Part shown: in pieces, positions 12,121 to 25,985 of the stretch
Numbering within the stretch: position 1 is the first letter of the stretch
How the letters are laid out: each line of letters begins with the position of its first letter
Source: Chamaea fasciata
Lineage: Eukaryota > Chordata > Aves > Passeriformes > Sylviidae
Assembly: GCA_029207755.1 (NCBI GenBank)
Contig: JARCOQ010000002.1
Coordinates: forward strand, 61,333,420-61,397,419
DNA: 64,000 nt
Direction of reading: 5' to 3'
Notes under the pieces: generated by a model
Databases searched by the model: none
Told to the model about the DNA's origin: nothing
The model's input: the letters and a program-made list of their open reading frames with translations, nothing else
Made by a program: the position numbers and the translations under genes

Positions 12121-15100
12121 TAATTTAAAACTTTGAATCTTTGTGGTTACCTTTGAAAGCTACTATATATAATATCATCAATTTTTAATCAGAACTCTCA
12201 ATAGGCAGCTTTACTCAAAAGCTGATGGGATGACACAACTTAGGGTTTTGAGATACTTCTTCAATGATTTGCTTCTATTTCAAGGGAAATTATGTGTTTG
12301 TGAAAATGTTTGTGTGCGTGCATGCATGTTTATTTGTGCAGATCAATCTGTCTTGTTTTAACGCTCTTGCAAACCTCTTATATGATTCTAAAACTCACAT
12401 ATTGATCTTAATTATGTATAAAAGCCATGCAGCACATTCAACTGCACTAGCTGCATTCAAAGAGAATTTAATCTTGGACTATGCCACCTAGATGGAAGTA
12501 TTAGTGCAATTAAATCTACAGGATTAAATAATGAGCCATGAAGGATTCTAGTTCCTTGAAAAAAATTGTAAACATAAATAGCTACTGTGAGGTGGGAACT
12601 GAAAATACATATAGGATGGTCTCACCAATAAAATTAAAATTCTCTTAAAACTACAGAGTGTTTGAATATGTATGAATAGTTCTTTGCTTACAGAGATAAC
12701 ATCCATAACATATATCAAAAATTGATTGACTATTAATGATTACACATTACACATGATTACACATTTTAAAAGGAAAAATTGAACAGTTTTGTAATGTTAA
12801 ACATTGATCTACACACTATGGTAATCCTTAGTTGTATTGTGCTTTATAGTTGCATGCTGATTCACTTAAATGGAGAGTATTTACAAATGCAATACAGACA
12901 AAGCTCCAAGCTGACAATCTGCAACATTACATGGGATAAATAATTTTAGTCTTCTATTCTCTTCTGTTTTTCCAACATATAATTTAAGTAATAAATGAAT
13001 ACTACAATCTGCAACTTGCCTGAAGTGGGAATGTATAATTCTTGGTGCTATGCAAAACAAAGAAACCAGTGGGTTTTTTTATTTTCTTCACACATCTTAA
13101 TATATTTGTGCATGCAGTTTTCTGATTTTAGTAAAGTAAAAGTCTAAGACCTAAATTCACAAGTCAGATTGTTATCTACTCAGCTTTCTGAAAGAATATA
13201 ATCTATTTCATAAAACTAAACAAAAAGCATTAACTTCCTATTAAGACTTGCAAACTGGTCAAGAAATACAAATGCACTGACCTAACAGAATTAGTTATTG
13301 CTAAGAAGTGTTTAGTAGTGATAAAATCAAACTCAAACCTTTCATGATCAGAGACTACCAATATGTTGAGTAGACCAGGTCAACGTTTATTTCACTGCAG
13401 CAGATTTTCATCACAAACTGAATTTTAAAAAAACAATAAAAAAATATTGTGGAAATGCAGTAGTGGCAATAGATTTCTTTCAAGACAAATTCTAAAAGAT
13501 ACAAAATAAAATTGGTTTTCTTCTTCTTTTCTTCTGAATGTTATGTTTATATTCTATTGTATGGTACAGCATGGCACCCAAATCAAACTGAAATGCACTT
13601 TTATCGAAGCTAAAAGGTTTTCAACCAGAGTATAGTTCCTTCATTGGGTCACATTTTCTTTTTTTCTGCAAACGGCTCCTCCCTGTGTATAATAATTTCT
13701 CTTATTCTCTGCATGTTGTTTTCAGATTTTAGACATTTTAGCCAATGCAATTTTTAGTATTTGAGTTTTCAAGTGACAGGCACTGCAGTGCTGTGACACT
13801 GAAGTACTTTGTAGATGAAGATATTAGATACTTTGGCATGAGTCAATAAAAGAGTGAGTGAAGCAGACAGAAATACAAATAAATTATGCTTCGTGTTAGC
13901 TAGTCTAAATCAGGAATTATTAATAATACATGTTCAATCTGCTTCTCCAATGTCTAAGAATGGTATTTAAAGGAGATAATTTGGTGAGCATAAGGGCTTA
14001 CTAAAGTCTTACCAAAAATGTACAGCTTGCCTCTCAGTTATTCTAATTAAATGATTTATCACTGGAGCTATTACAGCAGAATATATTCACAAGTTTTATT
14101 CATGGATTTTATACAAAAAATAATATCCCTGTGATAAATCCGTGTGATGCATATGAGGGGTTTTACTAGTAGCAGTGTTGTACTGAAATTAATAATACAG
14201 CTGAATATTATGAAAAAGTTATAATTATTTGAAAATATTATTTAACTGAATCTTCAAGCTTTTCCTTCAACCAACATGTAGTACACGTCTCTACATATTT
14301 TAAAGGAAAATATTCTAAGGAACTAAATGAGTCCTCTCCTGTCCTCTGTTTCACTATGTGGAAAAAATTTACCAGTGAAATCTACTTTTTATAGAGCAGA
14401 AGTGTACTTTTCTCCTTCCTTTCCTCATAAAGGTGTGAATTACCTTCCATTCAAAATTCATAATCTCCTCAAAAGCAATATATTTTCTTAACTATTACAC
14501 AGAAATGAGTTAGCCAGCCAGTTAGTCACTAGGTCGATTGGCAAAGTAGCTATTTTGCTCCTAGCAGATGCTTCTCTATCTCTACTTATCTAAATTGCCA
14601 GAGATATGGAAGCGTAAGCAGGTCTCTAACTCACACACATGAGAGAAAAATACTTGTTTTGCTATGTTAGAAAACTATTCATCATGAACACCATTTTTAT
14701 ATGCTGATAATGTCAAAGCAGAATCCCTGATGTGACAGAAACTGCTCTAGTGACAGCTGTGCAACAAGCAGTAATTGAACATATTTAAAAATCTATCCCA
14801 TGTACTGAACAGATTTCAATGTCTGCTTTGTTTAAGGTCCACTGAGTTGTGAAATGGTTGCTTCATTCACACAGATGTTAGTATCTCCAGGCTCTTCTTT
14901 GTTGTTCCTCATTTGCATATTTGCAGTAAGTTTGCTGCTCATGAAGGCAGACACAGCTACTTGCCACTACTCTATGTTAGAATAATGCATCTTGAAGACA
15001 AAATACAAAAAACTATAATTACACCTCATTAAGATTTAAGGAGAAGAATAATAAGAAACATACCAATAGGTATTCAGTCACCAGTGCTTCATTACTTTCT

Positions 15101-15341
15101 TTACTGTTTAAATACCTTTCTCTGATGAATATAAATTACTTAGGGAAAACAATGTAGTTTTGAATAAGTTTAAGAGCCTCTCTTTGTCTATTCATCTATG
15201 AACACATTCTGAAGTAATAATCCAACAAGATATTTAAGTTTTATATGATTATGAAATGTTGTACTTGATCATTCCATGGCAAAACTCGAAGTTTCATTTA
15301 ATTTTATGCATTCTTTGAGAAGCATAACATGATTCCACATA

Positions 15342-15343
<2 letters not shown>
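12121..15343. other. Unique AT-rich non-coding sequence
   Basis: No supported gene, RNA or repeat family. The only ordered feature is a short TG-rich patch near 12290-12340. Confidence 0.6.

Positions 15344-15372
<29 letters not shown>
15344..15372. repeat. Poly(A) tract, A29
   Basis: Uninterrupted run of 29 A, with no retroposon body recognised on its 5' side. Confidence 0.95.
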
Positions 15373-15374
<2 letters not shown>

Positions 15375-15523
15375 AACAAAAGACACAGAGAGATTAATTA
15401 GTAAATAATAAAAATATCAAAAATGTCTTTGTTGACTGGCTAGAAATTGCAGCCAACAAATTTTAATATCAATGAACGTTTACCTCTGAAGTACATTATA
15501 TATCAATTAATTCTGTATCATTG

Positions 15524-16009
15524 CCAGCAGGTCAAGGGAGGTGATCCTGCTGGTCTACTCAGCCCTGGGGAGACCTTACCTGGAGTGCTGTGTTGAGTCC
15601 TAGGCAGTCCTCTTAGTCCAAGAGAGACATGGTGATCCATGAGCCAGACCAGGTTAATGCTACGAAGATGACTAAGGGACAGAAGCATGGGTGCCAAGAG
15701 GATGGATCCAGACTCTTCCTGGTGGTGATGATCGATAGAATAAAGGGATAAGGGCAGGAGCTGAAACACAGGAAGTTCCATCTGAACATTAGGAAGAACT
15801 TGAACTTCTTTACTGTGACAGTGACTGAGCACTGGAACAGGTTACCCAGACAGATTGTGGAGTCTCCTTTCCTGGAGATATCTAAAATCCCTCTGGACAA
15901 AGTCCTGAGCAATATGCTCCAAGGAAACCTGCTTGAGAACAGAGGCTGTGTGAGGTAACCTCAGCAGTCCCTTCCAACCTCACCTACTCTGAGATTCTGT
16001 GATTCTGTG
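15524..16009 (+). mobile_element. CR1 LINE, 5'-truncated 3' end with intact octamer tail
   Basis: Plus-strand CR1 starting inside the ORF2 C-terminal region ('ccagcaggtcaagggaggtgatcctg') and running through 'gaaacacaggaagttccatctgaac' and the 3' UTR ('cccttccaacctcac'). It ends in two exact octamers, ATTCTGTG at 15994-16001 and 16002-16009. Stops and frameshifts break the coding part. The reading frames on the minus strand at 15518-15912 are antisense shadows. Confidence 0.95.
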
Positions 16010-16403
16010 ATCAAGATGTGAAAATCCTATGCGTTTAGGTGTTTAGAGGGGAAAAAAATAATAATTTTCCTTTACAAAGCACAACAGAAAAACACAAATA
16101 AATCATGCTGACCTTGTCATATTGGTTTTTTTTATTATCATTATAAAAATATATAAAGACACAATGGATATTACAGTTGTAACAATTATCTAACAGCTAA
16201 AACTAAATCTTGAGTTTCAGGAAGTTTTTATTCTTGTTTATAGATCCACAAATCACTATTATTTTAATAGTTTCTCTTCAATTTTCAAAAATTCTTCATA
16301 TTATAAAAATCTTTCAAATTATTATACTTATATACTACAGGTTCTCAGCAAATTTGTATTTATTTTATCAAGTTACAGGTAGACTAGAAATGTTATATTC
16401 TAG
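16010..16403. other. Unique AT-rich non-coding sequence
   Basis: Very AT-rich, no gene or repeat recognised. Confidence 0.6.
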
Positions 16404-16957
16404 TGTGATGGGTTGTTCTTCTCTGTCTTCCAGCCACCCAGCCAATTGCTCTCTCAGTTTTTTATTTCAAAGGGACAGGGGAGGAAGTAAGATGAAAAAG
16501 TGTTTGTGTTAAGATAAAGACAAGGAGATTGGTTATCAGTTAGCATCGAAGAAATAATTAACTCAACTTGAGGCAGATTAATTTAATTTACTACCAAGTA
16601 GATTTGAAGAATGAACAACAAAGGAAAAAAAAAAATCAAAACATCTCATTCCCTTCTTCTTCCTCGCATTTCCTTTTTACCCAGTCTCAATATCACTTCT
16701 TCTTTACAGAGTCTTCTACCTCCTTCTTACCTCAAAAATGTGCAGGTAGTGGGGGCAGTGACCAATCCATAAGAATTTGTCTCTGCCACACTTTCCTCTT
16801 CACATTTTTCCTCTAATTCACTGTGAGTCCTTCCCACAGGCTACAGTTCTTCAGGAAATGTTCATATCTGCTGATGTGGGTGGTTCATGGCCTCGTCATA
16901 GAGGCCACCCATGCAGCATCCCTCTGCCAACACTTTGTCGGTTGCATCCAATAAACA
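16404..16957. mobile_element. ERVL-type solo LTR, worn and internally shortened
   Basis: Begins TGTGATGGGTTG, continues with a 'gggacaggggaggaagtaagatg' segment, 'aactcaacttgaggcag...aatttaatttactaccaa', pyrimidine-rich sequence, 'tgagtccttcccacaggct', and a terminal block 'agaggccacccatgcag' near 'ccaataaaca'. This order matches a very common avian ERVL-type LTR family as recalled. The middle minisatellite-like part is shorter than in the family. No target duplication was found. Transcription direction was not established. Confidence 0.7.
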
Positions 16958-19900
16958 CAACCTGCAAATTAATTTTACCTTTACTTCATATTACAAAATT
17001 ACTTCCTCATGGGCATTTACTTTAAAACTTATTCCACTTACAAATGGAAATACATGAACTAGTATAAACCTAGTATTCTGCTACTTACAGCTGAACACTG
17101 AGATAATTTCTTAAGTTAAATAGTATTTTTGGCTTTCTGTGGAAAGTTGGGGCACTGACTATAATGAAATGGATAAGGTTAATTGCCAATTACATGGCAG
17201 TAGCTTAGAGGGTTTTCTGTTAAACAACTGTGTTTTGTTAACCTGAGAAGATGACGTGTTGAAGTTATTTTGCTGAAAGCATTGATGACAGCTGTGCCCA
17301 GCTTTTTAAGAGTAAGGAAATTACCACAATTTGTAACACTGAAGATTCTGATTTTTTTTTTTTTTTTACTTTCTAGGAAGATTTGGATTTTTGAGGAGTT
17401 TATTTTGATGGGGTTTGTTTGGTTTTGGTTTTTTTTTATTGGGTTGAGTTTAGGAGTTCTTGTTTTGTCTTTTCATAAGAGAGGCTTCGGAAATCTGACT
17501 GTTATAAAATGGAATCTGAATTTACATGCATTTTCACTTTATTCTAAAATCCCATGAGGTATACTTTCACACTGGTACACTTTTAGCAGAGAGTTTACAA
17601 ATTAGAGCAAATAACAGTTGGCAGCATATATACATGGGGATTATGTAAACTACTGTGGTGATAGTCAACATCAAACAGGTTAGTGGGAGCTGCTAAAAGA
17701 ATACAACCAACAAAAGTGCCTAATGACACAACAGCTAATGGGGATTAATGAGACCGTAGCTAGTATGATCAGCAAGGTGTCCATTAAGCAGGTGTGGCTA
17801 TGGGCCAAAAGAAAAAAAAACGAAAAAACAGCAGTAATTAATGTGAAACATCACTATCCAAATTACCTTCAGCAAAGAGGAGTTAGAGAAACCTGAAAAT
17901 TCAGCACTATTGTAAGAAACAAAAACCTCTTCTCACAGGAAGAGGCAGAATTAGTTGTTTTATCAGTCACCTAACTTGAGGTTAAGGATGCAGATTTTAT
18001 CACTGCTAGACGATGAATGTCTGTTTTGGGACTTTTTTTTTTGAGAACTACTAATGATAATACTGACTGGAGCTCAGATGTGGTTTAAGACACCAGGATT
18101 AAAGGATCTACACCCTATATGTGCAAGCAGAAGTTAAGAGCTCCTTAATGCTTTAAAGTCTTGAAAGACATAAGCTTTGATTTATTTAAAAAGGCATCGA
18201 TTGTATCACTCAAATAGCATTTAGCATGTTTTGAGATGCCTCCTAACCATCCTGTTGCTACTTGAGTCATGAGTCTCCTCTATCCTATTCACTTTCTTTG
18301 TGTGGCTGCTGCCACTAAGGCAGAGAATTTTAGATGGTGTTAGATACCTGTGTTTAGTTGGATATATCCTAGTTGACATACTCAATGAATCCAGGAGGAT
18401 GAATTTGACTCATCCTGAAGCAGATCTTTATTGCCTGAGTTCTGAATGGAGCTGACAGGTGTGACACAGAATCCACATACTTTCATGTACTAGATAGGTA
18501 GCTTTATGTCAGCTGGGTTATCCTGTGATGTCTCAAATGACATAAAATGACTTTTTTAGGCTAAGACAAAATGTAGTCTCATGCCCATTCTCTATAATGA
18601 GAATTAAGACATCTAGCTGACAGTCAGAACCTTGATATAGGTATCTAGATTTAAGTGACGTTATCAAATGCATTCCTATTTTGTAGGCTACATTTCTTTC
18701 CTTTGCCCCAGTCGCCTAGTGCCTTTTCAAACATCAAAGGTTTTGCAGCCTAGCAACACACTGACACTCCAGGCAGGGCATGGGTCCCTCACAAACCTCC
18801 TAGGCAACTTCCCCATACAGAACTCTTGAATACCTTTGAGATGCGAACAGCACTAAGTCCTTGTGTTCTCAAGTTTAAGTAATTAAATCAAGCCTACAAT
18901 TTTTTCCTCCCCCATAATTTTTCCCTATATTAATTGTGCAGTCAAATAGCTCGATTTACTTAATTTCAATTTTCTCTGGAGAAATGGGGAATAATACTTT
19001 GTTACACCTTTTTACAGTAGAGCTCTTGAATTTTTTTCCAAGCTCTACTGTTAAAAACTGCTGTTAAAAACTGCAGCAGTCACAATGAATAGTGTAGAGA
19101 CTAAAGCTCCTTATACCTTACAATTATTAGTGATTGTCAATGATTCTATCATTATATTAACATTTTTGGATGGAAAAAAGAAAAAAAGGCAGAATAAAAT
19201 AATGGAGAATTATTCTTCATTTAACTTCCTTCACAGGGAAGTACAGACAAGGAAGACTGAAGAGAATGGAGTTTGTCACAAAATTGCAAAGCCAATCCAG
19301 AAAAGTCCAGAAAGGAGGATAATTTAGATTAGTTTCTTTAAACCAGGAAACATTAATGGTTAACTCTAAAGTTTAAAGTATTTTTTTCCTTGATTAATAA
19401 AAATGTGATTTTATATCTCGCACGCAGGTGCACTGAAGAATATTCAATTTTCCATCTAGTCAGCAGCATTTACTTGGCTGCAACATTCTTGCTCCCTCGT
19501 GTTTTGTAGCCTAGTTACCAATGTGATTCAAAAGGCCTGGATACAGGCTTACTTTCCAAGCTATCTTCAATTAACTTTGCATTTTACTGGTCTGATTTAT
19601 TACTTAATTATACATGAAACACAGGTGAAAAATGTGTGTGGCTTTTCTACACTAGTATCACTGCATTGTTTTTTAGAGTTACGGTTTTTTGATTTGTTGG
19701 TTAGTTTGTTTGATTTTTTGGGGGAGTTGGGGAAGGGTTTTTTTTTTTTTTTTTGCAGGGTTCATTTTAGTCTATAGTTTTATTTATATGTTTCCTGATG
19801 TTATTTGGTCTACAAGATCAGGACCAATTTTTTAGAATGATGTACAGGACCAGCCTCAATGTAATATTTTTTGTTATTATGAACATTACCTAACAAATTT

Positions 19901-20046
19901 GGATTTACTTGTCTTTTTAAGGGCCAATCACAATTTGTCAGATTGATTCATTGCCCTCATTCTTCACTGACTCACCATAATGGCATCCCCATCATCCAAT
20001 ACATTGTTCTGATTGCTTAAGTTCCCATCCCTTGAAACTGCCAATA
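16958..20046. other. Unique non-coding sequence with T-rich patches
   Basis: No gene supported. T-runs lie near 17352-17368 and 19739-19754; the frames at 17270-17557 and 19499-19777 are translations of such T-rich DNA. Near 18690-18830 composition is briefly less AT-rich, without a recognisable element. Confidence 0.55.
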
Positions 20047-20078
20047 TTTTTTTCTTTTTTCTTTTTTCTTTTTTCCCC
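20047..20078. repeat. (TTTTTTC)n microsatellite
   Basis: Four 7-base units of T6-7 followed by C, ending in CCCC. Confidence 0.95.
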
Positions 20079-22779
20079 TGCTGGAATACATGTGAAGCCA
20101 CTGGAGAAAACACATTTCCTAAAGTACTGCAAGAAATAAAATTGCATCAAAGCTGTTTGCTTCAATTAAACAGTTGACACAAGTTTAAAATTAAAACAAT
20201 TGAGCAAATCAGACAGTGATATTAACCACACCAAGTCCAGCTCTGGGTAACTCTCTCTCTTTTCAAAAAGCTAATGTGACTTTAAAAGATGAAAGGTCCC
20301 ACTATTTTTCTAATTAAATCACAGCATTGGAAATAATTTCACTTTTTTGAGATGTATGTAAGTTTAATCACAAATTCCTGTATAATATTAAAAAAGTAGA
20401 CACGTCTTTAGTATATACAAAATATAAACATTAAATTGGCAAATTAAGGTTTGATAAAGTACTTAAATATATTACAAAACAGAGCATTTAAATTTTGAAC
20501 TACAATAGATGGGGAAGGGTGTTTTATTGAAGTATGTGCCAGTCTGTTAAAGTTAGAGAACTTTTATGCAAATAATTGGCTGTAAAATTATTACATATTT
20601 TTAGATTTTCAAGTAGGCATAACAGTTAGGCCAAATCATTACAATATTGTCTACAATAAGACTCCCCAGTGAAAATAACAGACATTCTCAGGAGGCTATT
20701 TCCATGACTGCTGCTTCCATAAGGCTTCACTGGGACCAACAAAAACATGGATAATAATTGGCTAGTACATTGCTGAATTAGATCTTATTAGTATTTATGT
20801 CACTCATTTTAAGACACAAATGGATCAGTCATCACCTCTTGCTTTTTCCTCCATTGTTTATCACTATAAACTAAGACATCAAAATGTAATATTGTTGTAG
20901 ATAGTAGAAAATTGTATGCATGTTATAAAACCAGCTCCATCTCAATTTCCTGCTTTTGTTTTGTTATGTGTTTGTTAAGAGTGTTTCAGGTGGAATCTAT
21001 TTAATTAAGTTTTCTGTAAGTTACTCAGTCTTCTTTGAACACTGGAAGGATATAGTTATATCTCAAATGATATTTATCCCATCTTGAAAAGAAATCTTAG
21101 AAAATTTTGAAAACAGATCAATCCTTTGGTAGGAATTCTTAACTCAGATGAAGTTAAGAAAAGTAGCTTATTTTCAGGTAGCTAAAATCCTAGTTGTCAT
21201 TTTTTGATTCAAAATCTTTGGAAATCAAGGGAAAATGTCCCCACCTTAAGAGGAAAACTAACTAGCACACAGAGCCCACTCTCCAGTCTCTAACAATTTA
21301 AGGAAATGTATCAAGTAGAAATTATCTGGTTCATTTAATTTAATATTTTCATTCTTTTGTATTCTTCAACTTTTGTGAAGCAAATGTATGACTTGTCTCT
21401 CTACTGTTCCTTGGCTATAACCCACCTCAATTAGAAAACCATTTTCTATAATTTGCTGTATTGAAGCATTATTGCTCACATTTTTTTTTAATGTTGAAAG
21501 CCCTTTTGAGTTATTTCAGCCATACTTCTATCACATATTTTATCTACCAGCTAGATACTAGAGATTTTAATGACTGTGCGTGATTGTGAACCATCGGTGG
21601 TGGATGGAGTGAATACTTTTTTCCCTGCACAATATTGCTGCTGAGAACTGTCTATTGTTTCTGTGGTACACAGGCAGCTCCTAAAATTTGTGATGCAAAG
21701 TAAATTGTGTCTTCTAGAAAACTCCAGTGGTGGTGATGGTGCTGGTGTTTCTGTTTAGTTTGTTGTGGTGGGGTTTTTTGTTTGTTTGTTTGTTTTGTTT
21801 TGTTTTCTGTTTTGTTGTTGTTCTTATTGTTGTTGCTACTGATGCTCTTCAGTTGCTTTTATTAGTTAAATAATTTTAAGTAAAGTTTTTGCAAATTTAA
21901 ACAAATTCATAATTTTCTTTTACACAAGTTTCAACTCACCTCAACATTTGTAAAAGGCAAAACTTAAAGCTACAAATGGCATACTGAAGGAAAGAAAGGC
22001 TGAATGGGTAGGTGTAAGGTATGTGGTGTTTTATCTTGCCCGTATTCCAGTATCCACAAACAAGATCTTCAATGCATATAGTCTTCTAGGTTTGTTTTAC
22101 CATTCATGGACAGAAATAGTCTCATCCACAAGACAACTTTCTTATGTGTTTGATAGAAATCTTAAAAGGAGATGACTTGCCTCTAGAAATTGGTATTTCT
22201 TTTCGTGGATCATGAAGAGAGCTTTGATGACTAGTTTATCCTGAACATTTAACTTTCAGCAAGAAGAAATTAAACTAAGTTAATCCAGGACATAACATTT
22301 AACTGAAAAACAAAGTCATGACTGGTGATATTTTATTACTAGTTTCATGAGAAAGGTAATAAATGTGACAATGTTATTAAAATGTATAATAAATACAAAT
22401 TAAATTCAGGATCTATGCTTTCATCTGTCCATGTGAAGCTGTTTGATGTTAATTGAGATGAAATATGATATGAGAGATATTTTTTGTGTCTGAAAAATTA
22501 GACATTGGATTTAGAGGAAACCTGTACATGTCTGAACTGGCAGATAGAGACCACCTAAAATTTCCAACAGGAATAGTATTATTGCTGATTGTACAGTTGA
22601 AAGCAGACAATAAAAAGCTCTAGATTCCAATACACAGTAAAACAAGCAAATACTGTGACTAATCTAAGGACCCTACCAATAAAAATCTGGAGAACTGTAA
22701 TTACAAATGGAATCTAGCACACTTCAACCGAGACTATCATTACCTGGAGTCCCTCAACACCTCCACTAGGTGCCAAGAA
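20079..22779. other. Unique non-coding sequence with a (TTTG)n/(TTG)n tract
   Basis: A compound (TTTG)n/(TTTTG)n/(TTG)n microsatellite occupies about 21776-21835. Nothing else recognisable; no gene supported. Confidence 0.6.
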
Positions 22780-23310
22780 GTGTGCTTTGGTTGGATCCTG
22801 TGGACACACACAGCTGCTCAGTCAGTCCTCTCCCCCACAGAACAGGGAGATAGCTGAAGGAACATGGAAAGACTTACAAAATGTGTTAACAGTGGTTTCC
22901 CAGGAGAAGCAAGAGGGGCACACAAACATGAGTAACTAAAACAAAAACAACAAAACAAAACAAAACCCCAACTTATTCAGTGCATCCTAGGGACAGGCAG
23001 GTGCTTACTACTGACTCCTTAGAAAGAATTGTATGAGAATGTGTAAAGGCTTCTTTGGCAGCCAAGTGCCATAATCACTAATGTTTCTGTCTCCTCCTTC
23101 TTTCCTTGAACTTTTATTGCCATGCACAGCACCATATGATATGAAATATCTCTTTGGTAAACTTAGGTCAGGTTATCCAGCAGTGCCCCTCCAACCTTCT
23201 TGCCCATCCCCAGACTACTCACTGTGTGGGAAAAGAACAGCTTAACACTATGCAAGATTTTTCAGCAACAGGAAACATTGGCAAGATCTTTCAGTCCAAC
23301 CCGACTTCTA
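22780..23310 (-). mobile_element. Worn ERV LTR (U3 side present)
   Basis: Minus-strand LTR relic. On the plus strand it runs through 'cagctgctcagtcagtcctctccccc', an A/C-rich patch near 22940-22968, 'gcaccatatgatatgaaatatctctttgg' and 'cagactactcactg'. This order fits a recalled common avian ERV LTR. On the minus strand a TATA-like ATAAAAG lies at about 23119-23112, in the expected place. Both ends are too worn to place a target duplication. Confidence 0.6.
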
Positions 23311-25625
23311 AGGCAGAGTCACCTGAAGTGTGTTGGCCAGGTCTGTGCCCTTTGGTGCACAGATAGAGATTCTACAGCCTATTTGCACAACCTATACACT
23401 TTGACTACTTTCACAACAACAACAACAAAAGTATTCTCTTGTGTTCAGATGGAATTATTTATTCTGTTCTATCAGCTCTTGCCCTAGTAGTGAACACTAG
23501 TTAGAAGAGCCTGTGTCCTTCTTTTTCGTTCCCTCTCACTGCGTTTTTTAACACACTGATGAAGTCTCTGCTGAGTCTATTTTCCAGAGCAAAGCTCTCT
23601 CAGCTTCTGTCCTAACCCATCATCAAGGAGGTGATGTCAATGAAGATGTAAAAAAATATCCAGAAACAATCCTTTATAATCAGCTGTCAAAAAAGCTTGC
23701 AACAATTAACTAAAGCCCTTTTAGGTCAAAAGGTCCATACTCCAATTTTCAGCTTTCAGGTCTGTACTCCACCACTTGGCTATATGTATTCAATTATTAT
23801 CACTCCAGTGTCTCTAGGAAGGAAGGAAGCTGAGGAAAATGGTGTGGAAAAACTTGCTGAAAGTCTAGTTAAACAAAATCTATCACAATTCTGACATGGG
23901 ACAGAAAAATGTTACTTCGTTTCAGAAGGTGATCAGGTTAGTCAGGCAGGATTTGCCTTTGGTAAATCTGTGCTGGATTTTCCCAAACACTTCCTCCATT
24001 TGGCTTGTAATAATTTATAAGAGGACTTATTCCATTACTTTGCCAGGGACTGAAGCAAGAACAAAAAAACCTGAACAGAAACCCCAATTACTTCAAAACC
24101 ACAGACATAAATTGAATGGGATAAAAATAATTGAAGTTATTTTAGCTTAATAAATTCCATAACAATATATCTCATTGTTTTTCATATATTTTTATTGTGT
24201 TTTTTTTATCAGCTAATCCATTTGCATAAATATGTGATTATTAACTTCAAAATCATCCAGTGAGTCACGTAGACTGACATTTTAATTGCTACCATTCATC
24301 TCAAAATAGGTTTTATTAAGACCAAAGGGTAAATTTATAATCCACCCATGTGGAGTACTAAAGAATTCACACTGGCTCAATTTTGTCAATTAAATGGATT
24401 TTATTTTATTGTGTGAATTCTAAAATATAATCTACATGATTGATTTTATTTTTCTACAATTCTAAATCATTCAATTGATTCCTGAATAATTGCTATGCCC
24501 AAGAAATCTTGGGTAAAAAAATATTAATCTTTAGAGAATCAATTTCTGATAAGAAAGAGGCCTGCTTCAGGACTGCTTTACTGTCCCTAAAGTAAAACTG
24601 TTCATCTACGTAGAGGCAGCCTTCAGAATCTTACTTCTCCCTTAGAACACTAAGGCTATTAATTTCTGAATACTGCAAGCCATACAATCAATGAAAGACA
24701 AAATATTTCAGCCCACTCATAGCAAGAATGCAATGTTTGATTACAGAAGTTGCACAGAGAGGAAATGAGGAAATATATCTATATATCTGTATCTATCAAA
24801 TGTCTTAATTATTGGTTTTTTATCCATAAGCAGGTGAAAAATGTGATATTCCAAGTTTCTCAGCTGTCCATAAATTTGGAAAGAATATGAACAGGAAAAT
24901 AATATTTGCTTCATTATAATTATGAATTTCTGGACTGTGTTTTAAATCTAACAGTATACTTTCAGGATGTTATTTTGCTGTCATATCAAATTCTTTAATA
25001 TGTCAAAATTTAGAAATTTTGCTGTATTATGTATTAACACCTATTTGATGAGAGCTAGAAAGTGACTCATAGGAAATTCTATTTAGAGAAATAATTTAGT
25101 CTAATTTTAGACACTTAGTCTTTATCTTCTTGTAAAACTCTTTCTCTGTTTTCCCAAATAAGAAAGTATTTTTCCCTGCACACTGTTTGGGCAAAGATGA
25201 GCACTTTAAAAAAAATATTGTCGAACACTTCTCTCAAAAAAGTTAACCTCCTGCAAGGTCTGTATTTATCTCTCAGGAAACAGTGAGGGCAGAGATCTGT
25301 TGCAGGTTCTATACCTCTATGGCCCATAGTCCTCAATGTTACAACTAGAGGCAAATGCTGTCCTAGAGCTCAGGAGCAGAAACAGAAAATCTTCTTGGTA
25401 GCTGTCTGCACTTGTTTTTCTAACAAACAAAAATAAGATTTATAATTTCTTATTACTTTATTACTTATAAGATATATTGGATGAACTATTAATGTGTAAA
25501 TGACCAACAAGATTCTGTGTATTAAGACGTTTGAAGTGATCTTGGTGAGCCTAGAGAGAAGCAAAGTCAAGACCCTGAATTTTGTAAGAATGGACTTTCA
25601 TCTTTTTAAGAGCTGGTGAATGAGA
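23311..25625. other. Unique non-coding sequence
   Basis: No gene supported. A short (ACA)n patch lies at about 23413-23429. Frames of 60-85 codons at 23697-24150 and 25115-25354 have no recognisable protein features. Confidence 0.55.
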
Positions 25626-25985
25626 ACCCCTGGGCAACTGTCTTTAGGGACAGAGGGGCTGGTCAAAGCTGGCAACAACTTGAGGGCACTTTTCTTAGAG
25701 TTCAAGAGTTCTCTATCCTGGTGCGTAGGAAATAAAGTAAGGCTGGATGGAAACTGGCTAAGCAAGAATCTAAGCAATGACTAAGCAAGAATCTCCTACT
25801 CAACTGAGAAGAAAGAAATTCATGGCCAGGTGAGGCAAGGGTAGGTGATCTGAGAATATCATCAACAGGTGTGCAGATGGCATGAAGTTGAGCAGTGCAG
25901 TTGACATGGACAAGCTTGAGAACTGAGCCCATGAGAACCTCATGAGGTTCAACAAGTCCCAGAGCAAGGTGGTTTTCTTTCTTGT
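25626..25985 (+). mobile_element. CR1 LINE ORF2 fragments, internally deleted
   Basis: Two plus-strand CR1 pieces in order. The first (about 25626-25850: 'agaggggctggtcaaagctggcaacaacttgag', 'caactgagaagaaagaaat') resembles the ORF2 region upstream of reverse transcriptase. The second (about 25860-25985: 'agttgagcagtgcagttgac', 'agaacctcatgaggttcaac') lies well downstream of it in the full element, so a large internal deletion joins them. A short tandem duplication of CTAAGCAAGAATCT is present near 25758-25793. No frame stays open. Confidence 0.72.

Noticed and set aside
15518..15912. Minus-strand frames of about 100 codons
   Set aside because: Antisense shadows of a plus-strand CR1.
22940..22968. 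Direct-repeat array resembling a CRISPR
   Set aside because: It is a (CAAAA)n microsatellite with no spacers, in a vertebrate genome.
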